Shown piece by piece: positions 19,814 through 34,107 of a DNA stretch of 64,000 nucleotides. Source of the DNA: Nannocystis pusilla (GTDB lineage Bacteria; Myxococcota_A; Polyangia; Nannocystales; Nannocystaceae); contig NZ_JAPNKE010000002.1 in assembly GCF_026626665.1 (NCBI RefSeq), positions 1,799,204-1,863,203 of the forward strand. Reading direction: 5' to 3'. The position numbers were made by a program, and so were the translations under genes. Under the pieces are notes generated by a model that ran no database searches, was not told the origin of the DNA, and saw only the letters and a list, made by a program, of their open reading frames with translations. Every line of letters begins with the position of its first letter. Position 1 is the stretch's first letter.

Positions 19814-20557
19814 TTACTTGTTCTTGAGCTTCGCGGCCTCTTCGGCGGTGAGGCAGCGGTCGTCGACGACGTTGTTGCAGTCGTCGTCGAGGTTGTTGCA
19901 GATCTCCTGGCTCGGCTGGACATTGGCCACGCACTGGACGCGGCCGCCGAGGCACTGCATCACGCCCGGGGCGCACACGCCGACCTTGCCGGTCTGGCAG
20001 GCGACGCCGGTGCCCGGGACGTCCTCGTCGATCTTGTCGTCGCAGTCGTTGTCGAGGCCGTCGCACACCTCGGCCTTGATCGAGGGCTGCGGGGCGTCAC
20101 ACGTGGCGCCCTTGCCGTCGGCGTTGCACTTCCAGACGCCGGAGGACTTGCACTCGCCCTTGCCGATCGTGCAGGTGGCACCCTCGCGCTCGAAGTCGTT
20201 GTCGACGATGCCGTCGCAATCGTCGTCCTTGCGGTTGCAGAGCTCCTTGACCGGGGTCACCTGCCCGGAGCACGCGCCCCAGACCGCGTCGTCGCTGCAG
20301 GTGCGCGTGCCGTCCTTGCAGAGGCCGCGGCCCGAGGTGCCCTGCGGGCCGTCGTAGCAGGACTCGAGGATCTTCGGCTTGCACTGCGCAGGCTTGCTAC
20401 CGGCCGAGTTGAGCTCCTCGAGGAGCCGCTGCCGCTCGAGGTTCTGGTCGGTATTGGCGCAGGCGCCCACGAAGGCGCCGATCGCGAGCCCGGCGAGGCA
20501 TCCGCGGCGGAGGATCCCTGTGCCGAAGGCGAAAAAGGACGCGGCGGGGTTTCCCAT
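19814..20557 (-). CDS. MopE-like metal-binding lipoprotein
   Basis: 247 residues. Signal peptide with lipobox (LAGLAIGAFVGACAN). Three Asp-rich Cys-flanked units: CNRKDDDCDGIVDND, CDGLDNDCDDKIDED and CNNLDDDCNNVVDD. This Cx3-5DxDxC pattern is the putative metal-binding motif of MopE-type surface proteins, which are much expanded in myxobacteria. The spacers hold disulfide-type Cys pairs (GLCKDGTRTCSDD, GVWKCNADGKGATC). Predicted cell-surface Ca2+ or other metal binding; role unknown. Confidence 0.85.
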   Translation of the reverse strand: MGNPAASFFAFGTGILRRGCLAGLAIGAFVGACANTDQNLERQRLLEELNSAGSKPAQCKPKILESCYDGPQGTSGRGLCKDGTRTCSDDAVWGACSGQVTPVKELCNRKDDDCDGIVDNDFEREGATCTIGKGECKSSGVWKCNADGKGATCDAPQPSIKAEVCDGLDNDCDDKIDEDVPGTGVACQTGKVGVCAPGVMQCLGGRVQCVANVQPSQEICNNLDDDCNNVVDDRCLTAEEAAKLKNK

Positions 20558-20599
20558 GGCCGGGACTATACACCGCCTGTTATCATCCGCCGCATCAAA

Positions 20600-21073
20600 G
20601 TGTCCCTGCTGGGCAAAGTCTACCTCCTGGTCAGCCTCATCCTGCTCGCGCTGGGCCTCGTGTGGACGATCGTCACGCTGGGAGCGAACACCGGATGGGT
20701 CGAGGTGGTGCTCTACCTGCCGGCCGCCGATCTTTCCCCGTCGCTCGTCCGCCGCCGCTTCGAGGTCCACTCGGCGGCGCTGATGGCCGGTTGGGTCGTC
20801 ACCGCGGCGCTCCTGGCCGTGGCGGCCATCCGGGCGCCGTTCCGAATCCGTGCCGCGGCGATCGCGCAACGGCGTACCCGCGAGCTCGAGCGCGAGGTGC
20901 TCGAGCTCCGCACCTTGCCCCTGCGACAGGAGGACGAGGACGAATTGCTGGCCCGCGAGGCCCATCTCAGCGACACGCGCCGGCCGGTGATGCTCGGCGC
21001 GTCGGCCCAGAGCATGGCGGCGACGCGGGTCTGGCCGGGCTCGCCGACGAGGCGCGAAGGAGACGTCGGGTGA
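20600..21073 (+). CDS. lapA: LapA-like membrane protein
   Basis: 157 residues. GTG 20600 start. Two transmembrane helices (LLGKVYLLVSLILLALGLVW and AGWVVTAALLAVAAI) followed by a coiled-coil-prone basic/acidic tail (RTRELEREVLELRTL), the layout of LapA (DUF1049). Its stop overlaps the GTG of a LapB-like gene, matching the lapA-lapB operon that controls LPS synthesis in proteobacteria. The family call rests mainly on topology and that neighbour. Confidence 0.6.
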   Translation: MSLLGKVYLLVSLILLALGLVWTIVTLGANTGWVEVVLYLPAADLSPSLVRRRFEVHSAALMAGWVVTAALLAVAAIRAPFRIRAAAIAQRRTRELEREVLELRTLPLRQEDEDELLAREAHLSDTRRPVMLGASAQSMAATRVWPGSPTRREGDVG

Positions 21074-22257
21074 GCGAACTGCTGGCGCTCGTGGCCGCCG
21101 CGCTGGCCGGCGGCGGAATCGGGGCAGCCCTGGCCTGGTGGCGGCTGGCGCCGCGACGCGAGGCGATCGAGCGGCTGGCCCGCCGCGGCCACGTGGTCCA
21201 CGAGCTCGCCGAAGGCGACGTCGAGAACGTGGCCGAAGAGCTCGAGCGGATCGCCGAGGTCGAGCCGAACGACGCGACCGTGTTCCTCGCCCTGGCCGCG
21301 CTCGACCGCCGCCGCGGCCGCGTCGAGCGGGCCAAGGCGCTGCACCGCACGGTCCTGGCGTCGGCCGAGCTGGCGCCCGAGCTGCGGGTCGCCGGCCTGG
21401 TCGGCCTCGGGCGCGATCTGCTGGCTCAGGGCAACGAGCAGGCGGCCGTCGGGGCGCTGACGCGGGCGATCAGCCTGGCGCCGCGCTCGGTGGCGACGCT
21501 CGAGTCGCTGGCGCAGGCGCTCGAGCAAGCGGGCGCGTGGGAGCGCGCGGCGGCGGCGTGGGAGCGCCACGAGAAGCTGGCCCCGGCGCGTCGGCGCAGG
21601 CAATCGCGGATCGGTCGCGGCCACGCGGTCGCCGGGCAGGCGCTCGCGGCCCTGCACGAGGGCGATCCCTTCAAGGCGCGCAAGCTGGTCGAGCGCGCGC
21701 TCGAGCTGGCGCCCGACAGCGGCCACGTGTGGACCGCGCGAGCCCGCGTCGCCGCGGCCGCGGGGGCCCGCGAGGAGGCGCTCGAGGCCTGGCAGCGGGC
21801 TTGGGAGCTGGCGCCCGCAGGTGCGCACGCGCTGACGGCCGAGGCCTGGTCGTGGGCGATGGAGGAGGGCGCCCAGGACGACCTGCTCGAGCGCATGCAG
21901 GCGAGCTTGCGCACGGCGAACGCCAGCAGCCTCGTGGCGGCGCTGGCCGAGCGCGTAGCCAGGCGCGACCCGGACCAGGCGGCCCAGGCGCTCGCCCGGG
22001 TCGCGTCCCGCTCCCCCGCGGCGGCGCTCGGACTGATACGCTTGCGCCTCGCTCAGGGGCCGCGCGACGCGACCCTCGACGCCTCGGTCCGCGACGCCGC
22101 GATGAAAGACATCACGCCCCCCATGCTCGTGTGCCGGCAATGTGCCGCGCCGATGGCCAGGTTCGGCTTCCGCTGCAGCTGCGGGGCCTGGGACTGCGCC
22201 GTCGCAGTCGAAGACCTGGGCCCGCGCCGCGGCGAGCCCGGCAGGAGCCGTCCATGA
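21070..22257 (+). CDS. lapB: LapB/YciM-like TPR protein with rubredoxin-like zinc domain
   Basis: 395 residues from GTG 21070. N-terminal membrane helix (LLALVAAALAGGGIGAALAW), then a series of TPR helices (VEPNDATVFLALAALDRRRG, ERALELAPDSGHVWTARARV and others), ending in a rubredoxin-type metal site CRQCAAPMARFGFRCSCGAW, as in E. coli LapB. LapB adjusts LPS production by presenting LpxC to FtsH. GTGA overlap with lapA and ATGA overlap with the permease gene show tight coupling. Confidence 0.8.
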   Translation: MSELLALVAAALAGGGIGAALAWWRLAPRREAIERLARRGHVVHELAEGDVENVAEELERIAEVEPNDATVFLALAALDRRRGRVERAKALHRTVLASAELAPELRVAGLVGLGRDLLAQGNEQAAVGALTRAISLAPRSVATLESLAQALEQAGAWERAAAAWERHEKLAPARRRRQSRIGRGHAVAGQALAALHEGDPFKARKLVERALELAPDSGHVWTARARVAAAAGAREEALEAWQRAWELAPAGAHALTAEAWSWAMEEGAQDDLLERMQASLRTANASSLVAALAERVARRDPDQAAQALARVASRSPAAALGLIRLRLAQGPRDATLDASVRDAAMKDITPPMLVCRQCAAPMARFGFRCSCGAWDCAVAVEDLGPRRGEPGRSRP

Positions 22258-23647
22258 CCGAACCCGTGCCGTCGCGCCGGCGCGAGTTCCTCGCGTCGAT
22301 CGGTCAGTTCCTGCGGCTGTGGGGCTTCCTGCTGTTCCCGGTGCTGCTGGCCATCGTCTTCCGCGAGGTGATGGTCCCGTTCGTGTTCGCGTTCGCCCTG
22401 GCGTACCTGATGGCGCCGGTGATCAACCGGATGCAGGTCCGGCTCGGACGTGTCCTTTCGGTCATCCTCGTCTATCTGTCGCTGTTCGGGCTGATGACGG
22501 CCTTCCTGACGCTGTTCTTGCCGGCGCTGGTGGCGGACTTCTCGCGCCTGCGCGACACGGCGCCGGCGGCGATCGAGTACCTCGACCAGAACGTGCTGCC
22601 GCAGGCGTCGCGGTGGGTCGACGGCTCGCTCGGCACGCTCCACCAGCTCGACGAGGCGGCGCTGGCGACGGTGCCGGTCGAGCCGCCGAAGCCCTCGGAG
22701 CTGCTGGCCAAGCCGAACCGCGACGGCTCGTGGTCGATCAGCCTCGAAGGCGCGCGCCTCCACGTCTCCGACGCCGGCGACGGCCGCTACACGATCGCGG
22801 CCCCGAGCTCGACCGAAGAGAAGAAGCTGACCGACACCCTGCGCAAGCTGGTGATGTCGAAGGGCACCGAGTACACCGGCCAGATCGCCGGCTTTCTCCG
22901 CAGCCTGGTCAGCGGCGTCACGACCTTCCTGACCAACTTCACGATCACGCTGATGCTCGCGGCGTTCATCCTCGTCAACCCGCAGCGGGTGACGGGCTTC
23001 GTGCGGGCGATGGTGCCGATCCAGCACCGCCGCACGTACGACGAGATCATGGGGCTGCTCGACGTCGGCCTCGCCGGGGTCATCCGCGGCCAGCTGCTGA
23101 TCTGCCTGGTCAACGGCGTGCTGACCTACATCGGCCTCGTCATCTTCGACATCAAGTACAGCTTCCTGCTGGCGGTGGTGGCGGCGGCGTTCAGCCTGGT
23201 GCCGATCTTCGGCACCATCATCTCGTCGATCCCGATCCTGCTGGTCGCGCTGGTGTCGAACGAGAACGGGCTGGCGTTCGGGCCGCCGCTGCTGATGCTG
23301 GCGTGGATCGCCGGCATCCACCTGCTCGAGGCCAACGTCTTCAACCCGAAGATCATCGGCGACGCGGCGCACATGCACCCGGTCGTGGTGATCTTCGCGC
23401 TGCTGGCCGGTGAACACGTGTACGGGCTGACCGGCGCGCTGCTGGCCGCGCCGGTGGCGAGCATGCTGCAGACGCTGTTCCTGTTCGCGTTCCGCCGGTC
23501 GCGCTTCCACCACGGGCCGAGCACGTCGGGCGACGTGGTCCCGGCGACGCAGTCGGTGACGACGTCGGTCGAGGCGTCGCGCGTGTCGGCCGACTCGGGC
23601 AGCTTCGTCGCGGCCGACAGCGACGCCTCGGACCGCTTCACGGGGCC

Positions 23648-23651
<4 letters not shown>
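22254..23651 (+). CDS. AI-2E family transporter (PerM-like permease)
   Basis: 465 residues from ATG 22254 (ribosome site CAGGAG). Eight-helix AI-2E/PerM fold: N-terminal helix pair, a ~200-residue periplasmic insert (VDGSLGTLHQLDEAAL ...), then the conserved GLLDVGLAGVIRGQLLICL, LVPIFGTIISSIPILLVAL and ALLAAPVASMLQTLFLF. Substrate in this organism unknown; members are implicated in export of small molecules or Na+/H+ exchange. The stop overlaps the GTG of the giant kinase gene. Confidence 0.85.
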
Positions 23652-29065
<5,414 letters not shown>

Positions 29066-29079
29066 GCCGAGGAGGCGCT

Positions 29080-29225
29080 CGACTCCGCCGGCGAGCGTGG
29101 CAGTGGACCCGAACGACCTGCGCCGGGCGCGGGAGCCCATCGCCCGGGGCTGCCATGGCGGGCGGAAGTCGGACTCGCGCGACGGCTGCTCGGGCTGACG
29201 CGGTTCGGGCTGCTGGAGGCCGGCC
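29080..29225 (+). repeat. Decayed copy of the upstream gene's Fis-HTH 3' end
   Basis: GACCTGCGCCGGGCG (about 29115) and CTGCTCGGGCTGACGCGGTT (about 29188) match GACCTGCGCCTGCG (28899) and CTGCTCGGGCTGTCGCGGTT (28990) in the HTH coding end, about 200 bp upstream. No open frame through the copy. Otherwise the 29066-29401 gap holds only the sigma54 promoter. Confidence 0.7.
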
Positions 29226-29318
29226 GGGCCTGCCAACCGGGTTGGCGATTGGCCCCGCCACAGCCATCGGGGTTGCGCAGCCAGTTGGTTTTGTCCAGCG
29301 ATCTCGAACTTGGCGGGT

Positions 29319-29334
29319 TGGTGTAAGTTTTGCA
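29319..29334 (+). promoter_or_regulatory. Sigma54 (-24/-12) promoter
   Basis: Sequence TGGTGTAAGTTTTGCA matches TGG-YRYR-N4-TTGCW exactly, with the GG and GC doublets 12 bp apart. It lies 68 bp before the ATG of the lipoprotein gene and about 255 bp after the stop of a sigma54 activator gene, so the activator is a natural candidate regulator. Confidence 0.75.
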
Positions 29335-29401
29335 CAATGAGTCTGTGGTCGCAGACCCGCGGCGCTCGCCGTGCGTCGCAGCCGCTCGGAGCCCACGACT
29401 C

Positions 29402-29833
29402 ATGATCTTCCGCGCCATCCTCGTCGCCGCCCTCGTCGTCCTGAGCGCCTGCAACACGCACCTGCCGACGCGCACCGACCGGCCGTTCACCGGGCAGTTC
29501 GGAATCTCGGTGCCGGTGCCTCCGCCGAGCCTCAAGGCGGCGCCGGTGCAGTACGTCGACGTGCGGGGCAACCTCGAGGTCGAGGCGCCCACGGCTGACA
29601 CGCGAGTGTTCCTGTACGACCGCTCCGGAGCCCGCGGCTACTTCGTGTACGCCGACCAGTTCGGCGACTTCGAGCTGAGCGCGGTCAAGCTGGATCTCAC
29701 CGACAACTGCCTCGAAGTGTGGTTCGAAGAGCCCGGTCCCGATGGCCCCGTGAGCGAGCACCGCTTCTATGTCGCCGACATCGACGAGGACGATACGTCG
29801 GTGGTGACGATGGAGCAGGCCGACGAGTGCTGA
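29402..29833 (+). CDS. Small lipoprotein, function unknown
   Basis: 143 residues from ATG 29402. Signal peptide with lipobox (LVAALVVLSACN). The mature part reads as one beta-rich domain (VQYVDVRGNLEVEAPTADTR, RGYFVYADQFGDFELSAVKL, DNCLEVWFEEPGPDG, EHRFYVADIDEDD) with an acidic C-terminus. Not matched to a known family. Preceded by a perfect sigma54 promoter and located next to the kinase/sigma54-activator gene, so its expression is probably activator-dependent. Confidence 0.8.
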   Translation: MIFRAILVAALVVLSACNTHLPTRTDRPFTGQFGISVPVPPPSLKAAPVQYVDVRGNLEVEAPTADTRVFLYDRSGARGYFVYADQFGDFELSAVKLDLTDNCLEVWFEEPGPDGPVSEHRFYVADIDEDDTSVVTMEQADEC

Positions 29834-29878
29834 GAAGGCGGGAGTCGTCCCCCTCGGCGAACCAGCGGTCGTGGAGGC

Positions 29879-30016
29879 GGCTGGTCGAAGGGACAGGTCG
29901 ATGAGCCGCACGGTGACGGGCTGGCGTTCGGGGCGAGCTGACTCAAGGGACAGCGACTGGTCGGGCCGTCCCGGCGCCCATGAATCACAAGGCTGTCGCC
30001 TGGTCGGAGGGACAGG
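29879..30016. repeat. Degenerate 14-bp units in a convergent junction
   Basis: Pairs GGCTG/ACAGG at 29879/29893 and GCCTG/ACAGG at 29998/30012, with a similar GGGACAG at 29949. They share CTGGTCGRAGGGACAGG but the hairpin arms have mismatches. The 29834-30219 gap also holds a terminator. Confidence 0.55.
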
Positions 30017-30163
30017 TGAGCGCGCGTCCGATGCATCGAGGCTCCAGCCGAGTACGAAGCCTGCTCGGTGCCGACGGCGCCGCGAGAGCGCGAAGGCCCG
30101 TCCGCGGTGCTGAGCGCCCACGGCCCCCTGGAGGTGGGCGAGGGGGATGGCCCGAAAAGCACG

Positions 30164-30192
30164 AAGGCCCGTCAGCGGGGCTGACGGGCCTT
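30164..30192 (-). terminator. Terminator of the beta-barrel operon
   Basis: Perfect 13-bp stem, arm AAGGCCCGTCAGC at 30164-30176, 3-nt loop, complementary arm 30180-30192. Followed on the minus strand by CGTGCTTTTC. A decayed GAAGGCCCGTCCGCGG copy sits ~75 bp further at 30090. Confidence 0.75.
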
Positions 30193-30219
30193 GCGAGCGA
30201 CGGCTCGACCGGGAGCGGC

Positions 30220-31200
30220 TTACTTCGCGGTGACCGGCTTGCCGCCGACCTTGAGCTGCGAGCGCTTGGCCTTGGGCGGGAAGTAGAACGTGACGCCGAG
30301 CGAGAACATCACGTTGTGGTTCCAGTTGGCGTCCTGCTTGTCGACCTTCGGCGGCACGTCCGTGGTGGTCGCGTTGAGGCCGGCCGCGTTGTTGTAGGTC
30401 ATGATGTCGTGGACATCGAGGTTGAGCGAGGCGAACTCGGCGAGGAAGATGTTCACGCCGCCGCCGAAGCTCGGACCGACCTTGATGCCCGTGTCGGCCT
30501 TGACCGGGTGCAGGTAACACTCGCGGTTCGGGTCGGAGTTGGGCGTGGGGCGGCAGTAGTTGGCGGCGTCGGCCGGGTTGTTGGGCAGGCCCAGCAACTC
30601 GGTGGTCGACTGCTGGTTCGGGTAGTGGCGCCCGAAGTTCGCCAGGCCGAGGCCGGCGAAAAGGTACATGTCGTACTCGGTGAAGATGCCCGAGAACAGG
30701 CCCAGCTTGCCGCTGAAGGGCTTGAACACGACGTCGAAGCTGGCCAGCCAGTTGTTGCGCGTGAGGCCCGACTGGAAGTCGTGGAGCAGCGGCGCGGGGC
30801 TGTTGAAGTCGGCGAGCAGGCGCTGCGGCGCGGCCGACATGTTCTCCGCGGTGTTCGGATCGACGCCGCGCGGGAGGCCGCCGGCCTCGTCGTTGAGCGC
30901 CTTGAGCAGCTTGGAGTCGCGGTTGATCACGCCGTAGGCGAACTTGGCCTGGATGCCGATCCAGTCGGTGAAGTCGAAGTGGAGCTTGCCGCCGACGTAG
31001 CCCTTGTGGACGAAGGTCTGCGAGAGGCTCATGCCGACGAACGGCGTGATGCCGAAGCGAAGCTTGCGCAGCTCGAGCTTGCGGACGACGACCGGCTTGC
31101 CCTCGAGCGGGCTCTTCCGCTTGGCGTGCGCGGTGTCGGGAAGCAACGTGACGGCGACCAGGGATGCCGCCAGAACAGTGAGCGATCGAATCCGGTGCAT
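30220..31200 (-). CDS. Outer-membrane beta-barrel protein
   Basis: 326 residues. Signal peptide (SLTVLAASLVAVTLLPDTAHA). The rest alternates amphipathic strands typical of an outer-membrane barrel (GITPFVGMSLSQTFVHKGYV, GGKLHFDFTDWIGIQAKFAY, YDMYLFAGLGLANFGRHY) and ends with VMFSLGVTFYFPPKAK. Starts 12 bp downstream of a second barrel gene; the two share the C-terminal FxLGxxFYFPP motif and look like paralogues. Similar paired barrels occur in myxobacterial gliding/envelope clusters (GltA/GltB type), but no gliding genes are here. Confidence 0.8.
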   Translation of the reverse strand: MHRIRSLTVLAASLVAVTLLPDTAHAKRKSPLEGKPVVVRKLELRKLRFGITPFVGMSLSQTFVHKGYVGGKLHFDFTDWIGIQAKFAYGVINRDSKLLKALNDEAGGLPRGVDPNTAENMSAAPQRLLADFNSPAPLLHDFQSGLTRNNWLASFDVVFKPFSGKLGLFSGIFTEYDMYLFAGLGLANFGRHYPNQQSTTELLGLPNNPADAANYCRPTPNSDPNRECYLHPVKADTGIKVGPSFGGGVNIFLAEFASLNLDVHDIMTYNNAAGLNATTTDVPPKVDKQDANWNHNVMFSLGVTFYFPPKAKRSQLKVGGKPVTAK

Positions 31201-31212
31201 GTCGAGGTGCTC

Positions 31213-32211
31213 TTAGCGGCGGGTGGTGTACTGGAAGGTGGTGGGGAAGTAGAAGCTGAGCCCCAGGAAGAAGACCACGTTGAAGGCGAGCTTCTTGACC
31301 GCGGCGTCCTTCGCTGCGTCGGCAGAGTCGAGGCTGTCGAGCTGGTTCGGGCCCGGGCCGCGCTCCGGCGGCTCGAGCTTGTCCTGGTAGATCCAGGTGC
31401 GGACGCCGAAGTTCACCGAGATCCAGTCGACGCGCGGGCCGTAGAAGCGGGCGCCGATGGCGAAGTTGCCCTGGCCGGTGAGGTGCCGGAACGGCTCGTG
31501 GATCGCCTCGTAACGCGGAATCACCTGGGTCTGGATCGCGCCGCCGCCGACCTGGACGTACGACTCCCAGTGCATCAGGGCGCGGTTGAACACCGCGATC
31601 TTGCCGTAGAACGGGTTGTACAGGAAGTTGACGCTGGCCTGCCAGAGCGTCTTGTTCGCGGTCAACAGCACGCTCTCCTGGAAGCGGATGTTGGTGTACC
31701 GCGAGGTCTTGTTGCCGAAGAAGGCCGTGCCCGTGATACCGACCGCCATGCGGTTGGTGATCCAGTAGTTGAGCTCGGCGCCGACGGTGTAGTGGCGGAC
31801 GAAGGGATCGTTGACCGTGATGCCGATCTGCGGCTGCAGCTCGAAGCGCTTCTTCTTGAGGAAGCGCTGGCGCTGCACGACGGTGATGAACGCCTTGTCC
31901 TGCTTCAGCTGGTCGGCTTCCGAGGTCGCGCTGACCTTGCCGGCCTCGCCCGTGACGGGCGCCTTCTTCTTCTCGTCGCCGAACAGGTCGGTCGAGACTC
32001 CGGCTTCACCACCAGCCTTCGCGTCGCCCGCGGGCTTGGCCGGCGCCTCGCCCTCGGCCTCGTCGAGGACGATGGTGTCGTCGTCGGCCGGCGCCGCAGG
32101 TGCGGGCGCAGCAGGGGGGGCGGGTGCCGCGACGGCCGCGGCGGCGGTTCCAGGAGCAGTGAAGGCCCAGGCTGCCAGGAGAACAGCCGAGCCGGTCAAA
32201 GAACGTCGCAT
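31213..32211 (-). CDS. Outer-membrane beta-barrel protein (paralogue)
   Basis: 332 residues from ATG 32211, preceded by GAGGTGAGC. Signal peptide, then an Ala/Pro/Asp-rich disordered stretch (to about residue 100) before the barrel: FELQPQIGITVNDPFVRHYT, VGAELNYWITNRMAVGITGT, WQASVNFLYNPFYGKIAVFN; C-terminal strand FFLGLSFYFPTTFQYTTRR. First gene of a two-gene operon with the neighbouring barrel. Confidence 0.8.
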   Translation of the reverse strand: MRRSLTGSAVLLAAWAFTAPGTAAAAVAAPAPPAAPAPAAPADDDTIVLDEAEGEAPAKPAGDAKAGGEAGVSTDLFGDEKKKAPVTGEAGKVSATSEADQLKQDKAFITVVQRQRFLKKKRFELQPQIGITVNDPFVRHYTVGAELNYWITNRMAVGITGTAFFGNKTSRYTNIRFQESVLLTANKTLWQASVNFLYNPFYGKIAVFNRALMHWESYVQVGGGAIQTQVIPRYEAIHEPFRHLTGQGNFAIGARFYGPRVDWISVNFGVRTWIYQDKLEPPERGPGPNQLDSLDSADAAKDAAVKKLAFNVVFFLGLSFYFPTTFQYTTRR

Positions 32212-32442
32212 GCTCACCTCAAGGTCGACTGGCACGTGGGTATCTCGGAGGTCAGGCCCAGGGGCCTGTGGAGAGGCCCTGCAGGGCCGGGGGAGGCAGG
32301 TATTCAAGTGGCCGGAAGGGCCGGGAAGCGCGTCGGCCCGGAGGCCGTGGGAAGCAGAATCGCAGAGCTGGGGTAGAAAATCATCAGGCCCAGAGGGCAC
32401 CCGACAACCGAAGCCATAGACACCGGTTTAGGGGTGTCGGAC

Positions 32443-32470
32443 GGTATCACAGCCAACCACTAGGTCACAA
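32443..32470 (-). promoter_or_regulatory. Possible sigma70-type promoter for the beta-barrel operon
   Basis: On the minus strand TTGTGA (32470-32465), 16 bp, then GATACC (32448-32443), in the AT-richest part of the 488-bp gap 32212-32699. The leader would be ~230 nt. The rest of the gap shows only short GGCC-rich stems. Confidence 0.3.
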
Positions 32471-32649
32471 CAGGACAAGCGCTGTTTGAGTGCGGGCGCT
32501 GTTTGGAGCAAAGGCACGCAGGGCGGTGCGTAGGCCCCAGGGCCGCAAATTCGCAGGTGAGGCCCCGACACGCGCCCGCCGGCCGCCCCGCGAAGTTGTG
32601 CAAGACGATCTCCGGGCCGTGGGTTCGGCCACCCTCATGACCAGGTGAC

Positions 32650-32691
32650 TTCTACGACGCGCAAAATCAAACACGGCGCATGGTCGTAGAA
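32650..32691 (-). terminator. Inverted repeat after ftsY
   Basis: TTCTACGAC (32650-32658) pairs with GTCGTAGAA (32683-32691), with an inner GCGC/GCGC pair and an A/T-rich loop. It begins 9 bp beyond the ftsY stop. No clear T tract, so it may be a terminator or a binding site. Confidence 0.45.
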
Positions 32692-32699
32692 AGTGCCAC

Positions 32700-33874
32700 T
32701 CACGCCTTGGCGTCGTTCAGGTCGCCGAACATGGCCTCGACGAAGGCGTCGGGGTCGAACGGGCGCAGGTCGTCGACCTTCTCGCCGATGCCGATGAAGC
32801 GGACCGGAACGCGAGCTCGTCGCACACGCCGAGGACCACGCCGCCCTTGGCCGTGCCGTCGAGCTTGGTCAGGACGAGGCCGGTGAAGTCCATCGTCTCC
32901 TTGAACAGGACCGCCTGCGCCAGCGCGTTCTGGCCGATGGTGGCGTCGAGCACGAGGAAGGTGTCGTGCGGGCCGCGGACCTCCGCCTCGCCGACGCCGC
33001 GGGCGCGGGCGAGCGCCTTGGCGCACGAGCGGCGGATCTTCTGCAACTCGTCCATCAGCTCCTTTTTGGTGTGGAGCCGGCCCGCGGTGTCGCAGAGGAC
33101 GACGTCGAAGCCCTCGCGGGCGCCGCGGTAGATGCCGTCGTGGATCACGCTCGAGGGATCGGCGCCTTCCTTGCCGAGGTGGATCTCGCAGCCGACGCGG
33201 CGGGCCCAGATCTCGAGCTGCTCGCCAGCGGCGGCGCGGAAGGTGTCGCCCGCGACCAGCAGCACGCGGCGCCCGGCCGCCTTGTGGAAGGCGGCCAGCT
33301 TGCCCAGGGTGGTGGTCTTGCCGACGCCGTTGACGCCGATCATCAGCAGCACGTAGGGCGGCGGGTTCGGGCTGTAGTCGAGCGGGGCGGCGGGGACGGT
33401 CAGGATCTGCCGCGCGGCGGTGCGGATGACCGCCCACACCTTGTCGGCGTCGGCGACGTCGCTCTTGTCGAGCAGGTCGGTGACCTGGTCGAGGAGCTTC
33501 TGCGCCGCCTTGGCGCCGATGTCGGCGGTGAAGAGGACGGTCTCGACCTCGTCGCGGAGCTCGGCGCTGACGCGGGGACGGCCGCTGAACAGGCGCGCGA
33601 GCTTGGCGACGAAGCCGCCGCGGGTGCGCGCGAGGCCGGCGACGTAGCGCTCCTGTTCGGCGGCGCGGGCGAGCTCCTCCGGCGTGAGCGGGCGGACCGG
33701 GACCTCGGCGCGGCGTCCGGCACCGGACGCGAGGGCCCGGTCGGACGGCGCTTCGGTCAGCGAGGGCGGCGTCTTCCCGGGCGGGAGGGCGCGGCGACGC
33801 GCGTAGACGACGCCGCCGGTGACGACGAGCGCGCCGAGGATGGCGAGGAGCAGGTAGATCTCGGTCGAGGTCAT
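32700..33874 (-). CDS. ftsY: Signal recognition particle receptor FtsY (one frame break)
   Basis: About 391 residues. SRP receptor GTPase that docks ribosome-SRP complexes at the membrane. ATG 33874 starts an N-terminal hydrophobic anchor ([20 protein letters not shown]). The NG domain has [19 protein letters not shown] (G1), [28 protein letters not shown] (G3), [15 protein letters not shown] (G4) and [19 protein letters not shown]. The frame breaks near 32815 between CDELAF and VPVRFIGIG; one base restores it. ftsY is normally essential, so a sequence error is likely. Divergent from smc. Confidence 0.92.
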
Positions 33875-34107
33875 CGGCGACGGCCACTGCAGCGGTAGCA
33901 CAGCCGGCGCCGATCCTGAAGGGTTCGGGCGCAGGGATGCGAGATCTGCGAGATCTCGGGGGCGCGGGCCGCGGGCGCCGGCGGGTCGGGGGCGGCCCGC
34001 GTCACCGCCCGGGATCGCTTCTCCGGGAGATCGTCACGGCGGGCTTTTCCGGGGCGGCGGGTGGTGCTATCTCGCGGACGCCAGCGTTTTTTTGCGCGCG
34101 CCGTTCG

